In this document: one piece after another, positions 15,111 to 15,373 of the stretch
How the letters are laid out: each line of letters starts with the position of its first letter
How positions within the stretch are numbered: position 1 is the first letter of the stretch
Assembly: GCA_938003715.1 (NCBI GenBank)
Contig: CALKYK010000310.1
Span: forward strand, 1 to 15,373
Source of the DNA: an uncultured Gammaproteobacteria bacterium
Lineage (GTDB): Bacteria > Pseudomonadota > Gammaproteobacteria > Steroidobacterales > Woeseiaceae
Length of the DNA stretch: 15,373 bases
Direction: 5' to 3'
Made by a program: the position numbers and the translations under genes
The notes under the pieces: generated by a model
The model's database searches: none
The model's input: only the letters and a program-made list of their open reading frames with translations
Told to the model about the DNA's origin: nothing

Positions 15111-15373
15111 CTACAACTTCAACCTGCGCAGACGAAGCGCGTTGCCGATGACCGAGACCGAGCTCAGGCTCATCGCCGCGGCGGCAATCATCGGGCTCAG
15201 CAGCAATCCGAAGACCGGGTACAGCACGCCTGCCGCAATCGGCACACCGGCGGTGTTGTACGCGAACGCGAAAAAAAGATTCTCTCGAATATTGCGCATG
15301 GTTGCCCGGCTCAGCAAACGTGCCCTGGCGACGCCCATCAGGTCGCCGCGCACGAGCGTGACGCCGGCGCTTT
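15111..15373 (-). CDS. copA: copper-translocating P1B-type ATPase, C-terminal end only
   Basis: The frame is open to the right edge, so only the last 87 residues are seen; the GTG/ATG codons inside are not starts. The visible part begins [14 protein letters not shown], at the end of the P-domain. It continues through the conserved [18 protein letters not shown] and membrane helix 7 and ends with helix 8, which contains [20 protein letters not shown]. The Asn-Tyr on helix 7 and the Met-Ser-x-Ser-Ser on helix 8 are the Cu(I)-binding signature of the P1B-1 subgroup. It pumps Cu(I) from the cytoplasm to the periplasm at the cost of ATP. The permease follows after 21 bases. Copper specificity is well supported even from this fragment. 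Confidence 0.93.
   Translation of the reverse strand, partial: SAGVTLVRGDLMGVARARLLSRATMRNIRENLFFAFAYNTAGVPIAAGVLYPVFGLLLSPMIAAAAMSLSSVSVIGNALRLRRLKL

Noticed and set aside
1..15373. CRISPR arrays, insertion sequences, integrase or transposase genes, intact tRNAs or rRNAs
   Set aside because: No regularly spaced repeats, transposase/integrase motifs or complete RNA genes were found on reading either strand; only the split tRNA-Arg remnant is present.

Overview
The window reads as part of a metal-handling region of a gammaproteobacterium. The grounds are an E. coli-like tRNA-Arg(CCG) 3' remnant, a FecI/FecR/TonB-receptor cassette, Shine-Dalgarno-led genes and fairly high G+C. The exact lineage cannot be read from the sequence. 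Every convincing gene is on the minus strand, so transcription runs from high to low coordinates. Both ends are cut inside genes.

In transcription order, the right part (15373 to about 8909) is a copper module. It holds the C-terminal end of a copper P1B-type ATPase, an APC-family permease, a small secreted Cys/His-rich CopL-like protein, a membrane-anchored cytochrome c with a His-rich tail, a TolC-family outer-membrane lipoprotein with a His/Met-rich tail, a Tat-exported two-domain multicopper oxidase and a secreted NTF2-like protein ending in His-Glu-His. The cytochrome, TolC and oxidase reading frames overlap by a few bases, as expected of one co-translated unit. No RND pump or adaptor accompanies the TolC protein here.

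The middle part (8830 to 1123) is a surface-signalling uptake module. It has an ECF sigma factor and a FecR-type anti-sigma factor (ATGA overlap), then a TonB-dependent receptor with an N-terminal STN signalling domain, then two PepSY-type membrane proteins. The second PepSY protein is fused to an NqrF-like 2Fe-2S/FAD/NAD(P)H reductase. The simplest reading is that the receptor brings a metal chelate into the periplasm, signals its arrival through FecR to the sigma factor, and the PepSY pair carries electrons from NAD(P)H across the inner membrane to reduce and release the metal. Iron would be the default metal, but the copper neighbourhood leaves copper open.

Between this module and the left end lies a gene-free stretch (667-1122). 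It contains the 3' half of a tRNA-Arg, probably an old integration site, split in the T-loop by a 79-bp hairpin-rich insert. The left end is a MerT/MerP-like pair for divalent metal uptake, driven by a clear MerR-family promoter (19-bp spacer, perfect 14-bp dyad) that leaves almost no 5' leader. No merR or merA lies in the window.
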